The notes under the pieces were generated by a model. It was given only the letters and a program-made list of their open reading frames with translations. It was not told the origin of the DNA and searched no databases. Source: Streptomyces caeruleatus (GTDB lineage Bacteria > Actinomycetota > Actinomycetes > Streptomycetales > Streptomycetaceae). From it: DNA of 64,000 nt. The DNA lies in contig NZ_KQ948945.1 in the NCBI RefSeq assembly GCF_001514235.1, forward strand, positions 66,134 through 130,133. The letters run 5' to 3'. This document shows, one piece after another, positions 49,401 to 56,914 of this stretch; positions within the stretch are counted from its first letter, which is position 1; each line of letters starts with the position of its first letter. The position numbers and the translations under genes were made by a program.

Positions 49401-50525
49401 GGGCGTCTGGAACTGCGGCTCGGTGAACACGGGCGCCTGGAACACGGCCACGGCGGGGCGCGCCGGGCGCGGAGCCTCGGGGGAGTCGCCGGCGGCGGCC
49501 TGAGCGGGCGCGGCGAATCCGGCGGCGGCCCGGCGGACGACCCTGCGGCGACGGCGGGGGCCGGCGTCCTCGTCGGCCTCGGCCGCGGGCGCCTCGGCGG
49601 GCGCGGCGACAGCGGCGGCCTCGGTCTCGGTACCGGCGGTCACGGGCGTCTCCGCCGTCACCGGGGTCTCGGCGGGAGCCTCCTCGGCAGCGGCCTCGGC
49701 GGGAGCCGAGACACGGCGGGTGGCACGGCGACGCGAGCGACGCGGGGCGGCCTCCTCGGCAGCCTCGACGGTCTCCTCCGCCGCGGCGGGGGCTTCGGCA
49801 CTCGCGGGCGCCTCGGCGCTCTCGTCGGCCGGAGCACTCTCGGGTGCGGACACCCGGCGCGTGGCGCGGCGACGCGAACGACGCGGGGCGGCCTCCTCGG
49901 CAGCCTCGACGGTCTCCTCCGCCGCGGCGGGGGCGGCTGCTTCAGCGGCGGCCGGCACCTCCGCGGGGGCGGCGCTCTCGGCGGCCTCGGCCGCGGCGGG
50001 GGCGCCGGCAGGGGCGGACGCGCGGCGCACCGCACGACGACGCGTGCGAGGCGGCGCCGCCTCCTCGGTCACCTCGGTGCTCTCGGCCGCGGCCGGGGAC
50101 TCCTCGGCGACCTGCGCGGTGGCGGCCACGGGGACCACGGTCTCGGCGGCCTCGGCGGCGGGGGCCCCGGCGGGCGCGGACGCGCGGCGCACCGCGCGGC
50201 GACGCGTACGGCCGGCAGGTGCGGCTTCAGCGACCTCTTCGGCCGTCTCTTCTGCCGCTTCGGTCTCCGCGCTCGCTTCGGCCTCGACTGCCTCTACGCT
50301 CTCGTCCGGCTTCTCAGCCGTCTCGGCCTCGTCGCTCAGCGCCGCCACATCGGCGGCCTCGGCGACCGGTATGGCTGGCTCGACCACCTCTGCGGGCTGG
50401 GTCTCGGCGGCAGCCGTCGGCGGGCCCGCCGGTCGGGACGCGGCACGGCGCCGACGACGCGGCGGCAGGGTGTCGCTGGGAGTGTTCAGTTCGGAACCCT
50501 CGGTGGGTTCGGTCGGTTCGAGCAT
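46473..50525 (-). CDS. rne: Ribonuclease E/G (RNase ES)
   Basis: Endoribonuclease central to mRNA decay and rRNA maturation. A 1350-residue protein of which only about residues 580-1040 are the conserved catalytic part: S1-type domain (VGNVYLGKVQNVLPSMEAAF), catalytic carboxylates in VVVDVNTGKF and IDFIDM, and the zinc link CVHCNGRG. About 560 N-terminal residues consist of repeats of RTRRRAVRRASAPAGAPAA-type alternating with acidic Ala/Glu stretches. The C-terminus is similar and ends in a lysine/alanine histone H1-like tail. The catalytic domain being central, flanked by disordered arms, is the known streptomycete layout. ATG at 50525. Confidence 0.96.
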   Translation of the reverse strand: MLEPTEPTEGSELNTPSDTLPPRRRRRAASRPAGPPTAAAETQPAEVVEPAIPVAEAADVAALSDEAETAEKPDESVEAVEAEASAETEAAEETAEEVAEAAPAGRTRRRAVRRASAPAGAPAAEAAETVVPVAATAQVAEESPAAAESTEVTEEAAPPRTRRRAVRRASAPAGAPAAAEAAESAAPAEVPAAAEAAAPAAAEETVEAAEEAAPRRSRRRATRRVSAPESAPADESAEAPASAEAPAAAEETVEAAEEAAPRRSRRRATRRVSAPAEAAAEEAPAETPVTAETPVTAGTETEAAAVAAPAEAPAAEADEDAGPRRRRRVVRRAAAGFAAPAQAAAGDSPEAPRPARPAVAVFQAPVFTEPQFQTPQRAAAEAAAEAETEDVAEDVAEAEAQEQPAAARRRRRRRGAGEETEAKAVETPVEDETEEADEAAEDAVEGEDSDETEETGSRRRRRRGGRRRRRGEASDADSEDTEGDEAAAEQAEQDAEDTAEQEEEDDEDAREEGGGSSSSSRRRRRRRRRAGDSAVDTEPGDGDPERTVVKVREPRPKAEPSDEVQSIKGSTRLEAKKQRRREGREQGRRRVPIITEAEFLARREAVERVMVVRQSGERTQIGVLEDNVLVEHYVNKEQATSYVGNVYLGKVQNVLPSMEAAFIDIGKGRNAVLYAGEVNFEALGMANGPRRIESALKSGQSVLVQVTKDPIGHKGARLTSQVSLPGRYLVYVPEGSMTGISRKLPDTERARLKTILKKIVPEDAGVIVRTAAEGASEDELRRDVERLQAQWEEIQKKAKNGNAPTLLYGEPDMTVRVVRDIFNEDFSKVVVSGDEGWETIHGYVSHVAPDLADRLQKWTSEVDVFATYRIDEQLAKALDRKVWLPSGGSLVIDRTEAMVVVDVNTGKFTGQGGNLEETVTRNNLEAAEEIVRQLRLRDLGGIIVIDFIDMVLESNRDLVLRRLLECLGRDRTKHQVAEVTSLGLVQMTRKRVGQGLLESFSETCVHCNGRGVIVHMEQPTSVGGGGKRKKRARAGAGPEHVHEAAVAVEPQETAEEEAETEAEVAAEAAEPAALPEPAFAPDEELYSSVAEAEAAAGRGGRSRRRGGRRASAPAGAPRKSEAVPTAQDVTVADEVARPVQPESAAEAKAEPVAVEDAVVEAAASEAPAVEEAAPKGRTRRRATRKVSAPAGSPAGAEATVVTVAETAAQAPEQVAQAPAEAPAEQPEAPAAEAVAESAAPARPRRRAVRKATAPTASEDTAVVVVPAAEAEATAEAPAAEEGVEETAPAKKTARKTAKKATAKKAATKKTAAKKTVAKKATAKKAAKTAKTAAAKSTAKKTTVSAATDES

Positions 50526-50787
50526 GCGGGCGTTTCTCCCGTCAGGCTCCCGGGCGCCGCGCCTGGTCCGGCGGTATGCCGGTGACGTCCGCGGCTCGCG
50601 CGTTGCGCGACTGCCGCCGTCCGGGGCGCGGGCGCCGCACGGGAGCTCTCTGTGTCCTGTCTCGCCGGTTCCGTACGCCGAATGCGTACGGCCTGGCGAA
50701 AGTCTTCTGGTCGGTGCGCTGCCCGACCCAGGTGGCTCCCGAGTACGAGGGCGGCGCTTCGACGTCCGTCCCTACGCGGAACCTTCC

Positions 50788-51570
50788 TTACGCCGGCGCC
50801 GTCGCGGCGGCAGCGTTCTCGGCCTCGGTTGGGGCCGTCGCTGCCTCGCGGTCGGGCGCGAGCGGGTCGGTTACCGTGCCGGTCTCTTCATCGAACAGCC
50901 CCTGCGCCAGCCTGGTCACCGCTGCGGGGACCGGCGGCGCCAGGTCGGCCACGGCGCGGAGACCGGACAGGACGTCGTCGGGTCGTACGGCAGGCGTCAC
51001 GTGCCGAACAACCAGCCGCAGTATCGCACAGGGCTGGTCGGTCGGCCTATCAGCCTGCGTACTGTGTGTTTCTGTTCCGTTGGTGCTTTCCAGGTGGGCG
51101 ACCGCCGGACGGGCGTCGAAGGTGCGTACGCCGTTCTTGGTCATGCGCTGGACCTCGACGGCCTCCGCTGCGTTGAAGACGGCGACCGCGCGGTCGGCCT
51201 CGGCCGGGTCCACGCCGTCGAGTCTCAGCTCCCAGACGGACGCCGTGAGCCGGTCGGCGAGCCCGGAGGTGCGGGCCTCGACCGACTCGACGACATCGAG
51301 CCCGGCGGGCATCGACTCGTCGAGGAGCAGCCTCAGCTGCTCCGGGTCGCGCGCCTCGGTGAGCGCGATCTCCAGGTACTCCGCCTCACTGCCCGTGCCG
51401 GTGGGTGCGGCATTGGCGTACGACACCTTCGGATGCGGCGTGAACCCCGCCGAGTACGCCATGGGCACCTCGGCACGGCGCAGCGCACGCTCGAAGGCGC
51501 GCTGGAAGTCACGGTGGCTGGTGAACCGGAGGCGGCCGCGCTTGGTGTAGCGCAGTCGGATGCGCTGCAC
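50788..51570 (-). CDS. TIGR03936-type radical-SAM-associated protein
   Basis: A 260-residue conserved protein (VQRIRLRYTKRGRLRFTSHR; AEVPMAYSAGFTPHPKVSYA), usually encoded with a B12-binding radical SAM protein of the TIGR03960 group; that partner is not in this window. GTG at 51570 is the first canonical start with good support, yet the frame continues upstream through 13 more plausible codons to CTG 51612 (LGKRQPVGPPPAPA) preceded by AAGGA, so translation might begin there. Upstream of rne as usual. Function is unresolved, possibly tRNA or rRNA modification. Confidence 0.85.
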   Translation of the reverse strand: MQRIRLRYTKRGRLRFTSHRDFQRAFERALRRAEVPMAYSAGFTPHPKVSYANAAPTGTGSEAEYLEIALTEARDPEQLRLLLDESMPAGLDVVESVEARTSGLADRLTASVWELRLDGVDPAEADRAVAVFNAAEAVEVQRMTKNGVRTFDARPAVAHLESTNGTETHSTQADRPTDQPCAILRLVVRHVTPAVRPDDVLSGLRAVADLAPPVPAAVTRLAQGLFDEETGTVTDPLAPDREAATAPTEAENAAAATAPA

Positions 51571-51618
51571 CGCGGGTGCGGGCGGCGGGCCTACGGGCTG
51601 TCGCTTGCCCAGTGTCGT

Positions 51619-52734
51619 TCAGTCCTTCGTGAGAGCGGTCGTACTGCTACCAAGAGTACGTGTCTCGCGGCCCAGAGGTTCCCGCCGGGCGACTGCTTCC
51701 GGCTGCTTCGGCTCGCCGAAGAGCATCCGCCGGAAGTCGGCCCGCGCCTGCCGTACGGACTCGCGGGCGGCGGTGAGGGCCTGCCGGGTGGCCCGTCCCA
51801 CACTGCGCGCGGCCTCGGCGACGGGCCGCAGCACCGCGTCCCGGACGACGTGGCCGGCCGGTGTGAGCACCGTCCGGTACACCCAGCGCACCGGCTCCAC
51901 GAAGGTCCACCGGAAGAGGCTCGCGAGGAACCGTCCGACGGCGAGCGAGATCCGTCCGGCGACCCGCCAGGCATGTCCGAGCGCGTCCCAGATCTCCTTG
52001 CCGACGACGGCGAGCACGCGGCCGACGGGTGCGAGGACCCAGCGGTACAGGGCCAGCGCGGGCAGTACGAACAGCACGCGGGCGGTCCAGTACAGGGCGA
52101 TTCCGATGCCGGTGACGATCGTGCTCAGGAGCCACACGAGACCCCTGGCGCACCAGGCGACGGCGTGTCCGACCGGTGTGAGGATCCACTCGTACACCCA
52201 CCGTGCGGGGACGACGAGGAGGTACCGCGTCAGCCAGGCCACCGCGGCGAAGATGCCGAGCCCGATCGCGGCGAGTACGGTGCCTAGGCCGCGCAGGACC
52301 CACATCACCGCGTGCCCCATCGGGGTGAGCACGCGCGCGTAGAGCCATCCCAGGCCGGCCCCGATCCCCCGCGCCACCCACGCGCACGCGTGCCCGACAG
52401 GAGTCAGGACGTACCGATACAGCCACACGAGCGGCACGACGAAGAGGATGTTCCCCAGCCAGGCCAGCCCCCGCGCCACGGGAACCACGACGTACCGCCA
52501 CAGCGCCACGAACGGCCACACGAACAGTGCCCGGCCGAGCCACAGCAGCGCCCGACCCACCGGCCGGAGCACGGTGTCGTTCAGGAAGCGTCCGGCGACG
52601 ACGAGCGCGTCCCACGCCATCCGTACCGGCACGACCAGCACGAGGACGACGATCCGCACCGGAACGCGGATCGCGACCACCAGGCACCCCTGGGGTTCCT
52701 GGCGCTGTGGTGGTGGCGGCTTTTCGAGATCCAT
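51619..52734 (-). CDS. Membrane protein made of seven VLTPVGHA repeats
   Basis: A 371-residue hydrophobic, arginine-bearing protein made of at least seven copies of a ~27-55-residue unit opening with the motif xxVLTPVGHAVAWxxRGL: VLRPVGRALLW, VVVPVARGLAW, VLTPVGHACAW, VLTPMGHAVMW, ILTPVGHAVAW, VLAPVGRVLAV and VLTPAGHVVRD. Each is followed by a hydrophobic stretch and an aromatic (WLY, WVY, ALY). A cationic C-terminal tail of ~75 residues follows. ATG at 52734. The stop abuts the TIGR03936-type gene, implying an operon. I recognise no characterised family; a homologous hypothetical protein is common in Streptomyces. Confidence 0.8.
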   Translation of the reverse strand: MDLEKPPPPQRQEPQGCLVVAIRVPVRIVVLVLVVPVRMAWDALVVAGRFLNDTVLRPVGRALLWLGRALFVWPFVALWRYVVVPVARGLAWLGNILFVVPLVWLYRYVLTPVGHACAWVARGIGAGLGWLYARVLTPMGHAVMWVLRGLGTVLAAIGLGIFAAVAWLTRYLLVVPARWVYEWILTPVGHAVAWCARGLVWLLSTIVTGIGIALYWTARVLFVLPALALYRWVLAPVGRVLAVVGKEIWDALGHAWRVAGRISLAVGRFLASLFRWTFVEPVRWVYRTVLTPAGHVVRDAVLRPVAEAARSVGRATRQALTAARESVRQARADFRRMLFGEPKQPEAVARREPLGRETRTLGSSTTALTKD

Positions 52735-52839
52735 ACCCCAGTAGACGCATGGAACCGGCTGGTCGGATGCGGGTCAGGGACACGATCCGGCAACTACTGA
52801 GCAGAGGCCTGAGCAGCCGCTCCGCGCTACTCGGCGTCT

Positions 52840-53028
52840 GATCACGCCGACGTTGACGGTCGTGCCGCGCTCCCGGGAGCCCAGGGCGGCGATCCGGGTG
52901 ACCAGTTCGGCTTCGGCGAGGGCGTGCACGGCGCTCGCGCCCGCGTAGGGGTCGAGGCCGGCGTGTGCCTCGACGCCGGCCGCCGTCACCTCGAACAGTC
53001 CGACGCCCTTGCGGGACGTCTTCAGCGC
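52840..53028 (-). pseudogene. M20-family peptidase remnant
   Basis: A 63-codon stretch without stops reads ALKTSRKGVGLFEV, then GVEAHAGLDPYAGASAVHAL and ERGTTVNVGVI, the substrate-side and dimerisation region of M20 zinc peptidases (glutamate carboxypeptidase/ArgE type). Both ends are truncated: the metal-binding domain is absent and the right end runs into the gluconokinase stop (53035). A deletion or insertion boundary probably lies at one end. Confidence 0.75.
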
Positions 53029-53034
53029 CCCTCG

Positions 53035-53574
53035 TCACCGCGGCAGCAGCGCGACGGCCGTCTCGGCGATCACCTCGGGGGCCGGTCCCACGTCGAGCGC
53101 GGCGCCCCGTTCGTCCGGTTGCAGCGGTTCGAGCGCGGCGAGCTGCGAGCCGAGCAGCGTCTTCGGCATGAAGTGGCCGGCACGGTCGCCGAGGCGCTGT
53201 TCCAGCACCTTCCGCTCGGCGGTCAGATGCAGGAAGAAGGCGCTCGGGCAGGCCGTGCGTAGGGTGTCCCGGTAGCGCCGCTTCAGCGCCGAGCAGGCGA
53301 CCACGCAGCCGGTGCCGGCCGCTTCGCCTTCCCGAAGTCTGCGGCCGATGGACTCCAGCCAGGGCCAGCGGTCCGCGTCGTCGAGCGGGATGCCCGCCGA
53401 CATCTTGGCGATGTTGGCCGGCGGGTGCAGGTCGTCGGCCTCAGAGAAGGGGATGTCCAGCCTCTCCGCGAGAAGGCGGGCCATGGTCGTCTTGCCCGTA
53501 CCGGAGACTCCTATGACCACGAGGCACAGGGGGTGACGGCGGGAACCGGGGGGCGGCCCGGCGCGTTCTGGCAT
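53035..53574 (-). CDS. gntK: Gluconokinase
   Basis: Phosphorylates gluconate to 6-phosphogluconate. The 179-residue product has a Walker A motif GVSGTGKTTMARLLA, the FSEADDLHPPANIAKMSAGIPLDDADRWPWL block of GntK and ACSALKRRYRDTLR. ATG at 53574, 11 bp after the zwf-like stop, so it is the last gene of the GH15-zwf-gntK unit. It would supply 6-phosphogluconate in parallel with the dehydrogenase upstream. Confidence 0.94.
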   Translation of the reverse strand: MPERAGPPPGSRRHPLCLVVIGVSGTGKTTMARLLAERLDIPFSEADDLHPPANIAKMSAGIPLDDADRWPWLESIGRRLREGEAAGTGCVVACSALKRRYRDTLRTACPSAFFLHLTAERKVLEQRLGDRAGHFMPKTLLGSQLAALEPLQPDERGAALDVGPAPEVIAETAVALLPR

Positions 53575-53585
53575 CGAGGGAGCCT

Positions 53586-55019
53586 TCAGACGTCGTCCGG
53601 CGGGGCCGCCGGCTCGTGCAGCAGATCCTCCCGCCGCTGGAGGCCGTCCTCGTACGGCGAGGGTGGCGGCGGCCCGTCCGAGCCGGCCGGGTACTCCTCC
53701 AGCGGGACGAGGTCCTTCTGCCAGGCGTCCAGTACGGGTTCGAGGACCCGCCACGCCTCCTCGGCCTCGTCGCCGCGGATGGACAGGGCCGGGTCTCCCT
53801 GGAGGACGTCGAGGAGGAGCCGGCCGTAGGCGGGCAGGTCCGGGGGTTCCATGCCCGCGGTCAGTGAGAGCGGGGTGAGCTCGTGCGCCTGGGAGCCGAT
53901 GCCGGTCAGGTCGAGGGACAGCCCTTCCGGTTCGAGCTGGAACCGCAGCACATTGGGCAGGGCCTCGCCGCCGGGACCGAACGGCAGATGGGGTACGGCG
54001 CGGAAGCGCACCGCCACCTCCTTGCGGTCCTCGTTGAGGGCCTTGCCGCTGCGCAGCCGGAAGGTGGTGCCGGCCCAGCGCCAGCTGTCCAGTTCCAGCT
54101 CCACCTCGGCGAAGGTCTCGGTACGGCGTTCGCTGCTCACGCCCTCCTCGTCGACGTAGGCCGGAATGTCGCGGTCACCGATCCGGCCGGCCAGATAGCG
54201 CGCGCGGCGGGTGCGGTGCACGACGTCGTACTCGGTCAGCAGCCGCACCGACCGGAGCACGTCGACCTTCCGGTCGCGCAGGTCGCGTTCGCCGAGGGTG
54301 ATCGGGGGTTCCATGGCGACCAGGCAGAGCAGTTGGAGGAGGTGGTTCTGGATCATGTCCTTGAGCGCGCCGACGTGGTCGTAGTAGCCGGCCCTGCCTT
54401 CCAGCGCGAGCGTCTCGTCCCAGGTGATCTCCACCTCGGCGATGTGCGTGCTGTTCCAGATGGGCTCCAGTACCCGGTTGGCCAGGCGGCTGCCGAGCAC
54501 GTTCTGGACGGTCGTCATGGCCAGGAAGTGGTCGACGCGGAACACCGCCTGCTCCGGTACCAGGTCGGCGAGCAGCCCGTTCAACTCCCGCGCGCTCGCC
54601 AGGTCTTCGCCGAACGGCTTCTCCAGCACGACCCGGCTCCCCTTCGGCAGGCCCGCCTCGTGCAGCGCGGTGACCGCGCGGGGGAAGAGGGCCGGCGGGA
54701 GGGCGAGATAGACGGCGACCGGCCCGTCCCCGGCGACGGCCGCGGCGATGTCGGCGGAGCTGGTGACGTCGGCCCGCACATAGCGGGCGCCGTCCACGAC
54801 CGCCTCCCGCGCCCCGGCCGGATACGTCCCGCCGTGCCGGTCCAGCTGGGCGGCCATCCACTCCCGGAACTGTGCGCTGCTCCAGTCCTCCCTGCTCGCG
54901 CCGGTCAGCTGGAACCCGTCGCCCAGATGTCCCGCCTCCTGGAGGGCGGCCAGCGCCGGCAGCAGGTAGCGGGCCGTGAGGTCCCCTGTCGCGCCGAAGA
55001 CGACGAGCCGGTCGATCAT
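53586..55019 (-). CDS. zwf: Atypical glucose-6-phosphate dehydrogenase
   Basis: A 477-residue member of the G6PDH family, catalysing NAD(P)-dependent oxidation of glucose-6-phosphate. Nucleotide motif GATGDLTAR is at residues 9-17 and EKPFGED near 133; the catalytic His is in GYYDHVGALKDMIQNH. The substrate motif normally RIDHYLGKE reads RVDHFLAMT (161-169), so the phosphate-binding Lys is Met168. ATG at 55019 overlaps the GH15 stop (ATGA). It may prefer a different sugar phosphate or be less active. Confidence 0.85.
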   Translation of the reverse strand: MIDRLVVFGATGDLTARYLLPALAALQEAGHLGDGFQLTGASREDWSSAQFREWMAAQLDRHGGTYPAGAREAVVDGARYVRADVTSSADIAAAVAGDGPVAVYLALPPALFPRAVTALHEAGLPKGSRVVLEKPFGEDLASARELNGLLADLVPEQAVFRVDHFLAMTTVQNVLGSRLANRVLEPIWNSTHIAEVEITWDETLALEGRAGYYDHVGALKDMIQNHLLQLLCLVAMEPPITLGERDLRDRKVDVLRSVRLLTEYDVVHRTRRARYLAGRIGDRDIPAYVDEEGVSSERRTETFAEVELELDSWRWAGTTFRLRSGKALNEDRKEVAVRFRAVPHLPFGPGGEALPNVLRFQLEPEGLSLDLTGIGSQAHELTPLSLTAGMEPPDLPAYGRLLLDVLQGDPALSIRGDEAEEAWRVLEPVLDAWQKDLVPLEEYPAGSDGPPPPSPYEDGLQRREDLLHEPAAPPDDV

Positions 55020-56845
55020 GCCGGCGCCCCCGCCCTCACCCGGGCCAGGTTCACGCCGCTGGCGATGACCCCGATATGGCTGAACGCCTGAGGGAAGTTG
55101 CCCATGAACTCTCCTGTGGACGGGTTGATCTGCTCCGACAGCAGCCCCAGCGGGCTCGCCCGGGCGCACAGCGAGGCGTACAGCTCTTCGGCCTCGTCGA
55201 TCCTGCCCTGGCCGGTCAGGTTGTCGACCAGCCAGAAGCTGCACAGCACGAAGGCACCCTCGTCGCCGGCCAGGCCGTCGGGTGACTCCCCGTGCAGATA
55301 GCGGTAGAGGAGCCCGTCGCCCGCCGAGAGGCGCTCGGCGACGGCCGTGGTGGTCGCCACCATCCTCGGGTGATCGGCCGGCACCACATGGCGCAGCGGG
55401 AGCGCGAGCAGGCTGGCGTCCAGGACGCCGCCGCCGTCCAGGTGGGCGCTGAGGGTCCGGGCCCGCTCGTCCCAGGACTGCTCCAGGATGAGCCGGCGCA
55501 GTTCCTCTGCCGAGGCCCGCCACTGGGCGACCCGCCCGGGCAGGGCCAGCCGCTCCCCCATCTGCGCGGCCCGGTCCAGCGCCACCTGGCACAGCCCGAC
55601 CGAGTACGTGAACGCCCGGCCCTCGCTGCGCACCTCCCAGATGCCCTGGTCGGGCTGACGCCAGGCCCGCTCGGCGGTGTCGGCCAGCGCGGCCAGGCTC
55701 GCCCACAGCTCGGGCTGGATCTCGCCGCCGCTGCGCAGCCACTGGTCGGCGCAGTCCAGGATCTCGCCGTACACGTCGTGCTGGCGCTGGTCGGCGGCGC
55801 CGTTGCCCCAGCGCACCGGGCCGGAGCGCTGATAGCCCTCCAGCTCGCGGTCCTCGACCTCGTCCGGCACGGGTGCGCCCCGCAGGTCGTACATGATCCG
55901 TGGCCGCCGGCTGTACTCGAAGGCGTCGAGCACCCAGCCGAGGAAGGCGTCGGCCTCGCCGCGGAAGCCGATGCGGCGCAGCGCGAACACGGCGAAGGCG
56001 GCGTCGCGGATCCAGGCGTAGCGGTAGTCCCAGTTGCGGATCCCGCCGATGGGGGCGGGCAGGGAGGAGGTGGGGGCGGCGACGAGCGAGCCGTTGACCC
56101 AGTCGTCGCACGTCTTCAGCGTCAACGCGGCCCGTCTGACCAGGGGTTCCTCTGGGCCGTCGTAGTCGAAGTGCCGCATCCAGCGGTGCCAGGCGTCGAC
56201 GGTCGCGCGCAGGGTCGCGTCGGTGTCGAGGCGGTGGTGACGGTGGATGCGGCCCCAGGACAGCACGAGGTCGAGGCGGTCGCCCTGGCGCAGGTCGTGG
56301 GTGCTGCGCAGGCCGGTCAGGGGGCGGTTGGACCGCAGGTGCAGGCGCAGGTCCGGTCGCCGGGAGGGGCGCACCTCCAGTCCGCTGAACAGGGTCCGGG
56401 TCCGCGCGCCGCCGCGGGGCTCCAGGTCCGCTCGCAGCCGGACGTGCCCGTCCAGGACGACCGCGGACCGCACGAGTTCGGACCGGCCGGCCGGGGCGTC
56501 GTCGGTGAGGTCGGCGCCAGAGCGCAGGGTCAGCGCGTCGGTGACGCGCACCAGGCCGGTGGGAGCGCGCAGTTCGGTGGTCAGTACGCCGGTGTCCGGT
56601 TCGTAGCGCTGTCGCGCCTCGACCAGATCTTCCGGCGCCACGGTGAAGTGCCCGCCCCGTGCGTGATCCAGCAGGCCGCAGAACAGCGGGTCGGAGTCGA
56701 ACCTCGGCAGGCACATCCACGAGATCGACCCGTCCAGGCCGACCAGCGCGGCGGTCGTGCCGTCCCCGATGAGCCCGAGGTCCTCCAGCGGCAGGTAGCC
56801 CTCCCGCCGACGGATCGGCCGGAACGGTGGATCGGGATCGTGCAT
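55016..56845 (-). CDS. GH15 glucoamylase/trehalase-like enzyme
   Basis: A 609-residue glycoside hydrolase family 15 enzyme with the (alpha/alpha)6 barrel after an N-terminal beta domain. Typical features: EDLGLIGDGTTAALVGLDGS at the start, IRNWDYRYAWIRDAAFAVFA, the catalytic acid in QRQHDVYGEILD and the second Glu in LLSEQINPSTGEFMG. No signal peptide, so it acts inside the cell; mycobacterial and streptomycete homologues of this layout can be trehalases. ATG at 56845 has GAGG upstream. First gene of the zwf-gntK unit. Confidence 0.9.
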   Translation of the reverse strand: MHDPDPPFRPIRRREGYLPLEDLGLIGDGTTAALVGLDGSISWMCLPRFDSDPLFCGLLDHARGGHFTVAPEDLVEARQRYEPDTGVLTTELRAPTGLVRVTDALTLRSGADLTDDAPAGRSELVRSAVVLDGHVRLRADLEPRGGARTRTLFSGLEVRPSRRPDLRLHLRSNRPLTGLRSTHDLRQGDRLDLVLSWGRIHRHHRLDTDATLRATVDAWHRWMRHFDYDGPEEPLVRRAALTLKTCDDWVNGSLVAAPTSSLPAPIGGIRNWDYRYAWIRDAAFAVFALRRIGFRGEADAFLGWVLDAFEYSRRPRIMYDLRGAPVPDEVEDRELEGYQRSGPVRWGNGAADQRQHDVYGEILDCADQWLRSGGEIQPELWASLAALADTAERAWRQPDQGIWEVRSEGRAFTYSVGLCQVALDRAAQMGERLALPGRVAQWRASAEELRRLILEQSWDERARTLSAHLDGGGVLDASLLALPLRHVVPADHPRMVATTTAVAERLSAGDGLLYRYLHGESPDGLAGDEGAFVLCSFWLVDNLTGQGRIDEAEELYASLCARASPLGLLSEQINPSTGEFMGNFPQAFSHIGVIASGVNLARVRAGAPA

Positions 56846-56914
56846 GCCGCCTCGTTTCGGCGATGGCGAGAGACCGGTGCCCTGAAGGGTGGAGAGGGGG
56901 TTAGAGGGGGTTCC

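Noticed and set aside
46317..50585. A 1422-codon open frame on the plus strand across rne
   Set aside because: It is the antisense shadow of rne; Gly/Leu/Arg/Asp repetitive composition, no ribosome site, and rne itself is certain.
53586..56720. One giant fused frame from the G6PDH into the GH15 gene
   Set aside because: The N-terminal 560 codons are out-of-frame GH15 sequence; the true G6PDH start is ATG 55019, overlapping the GH15 stop.
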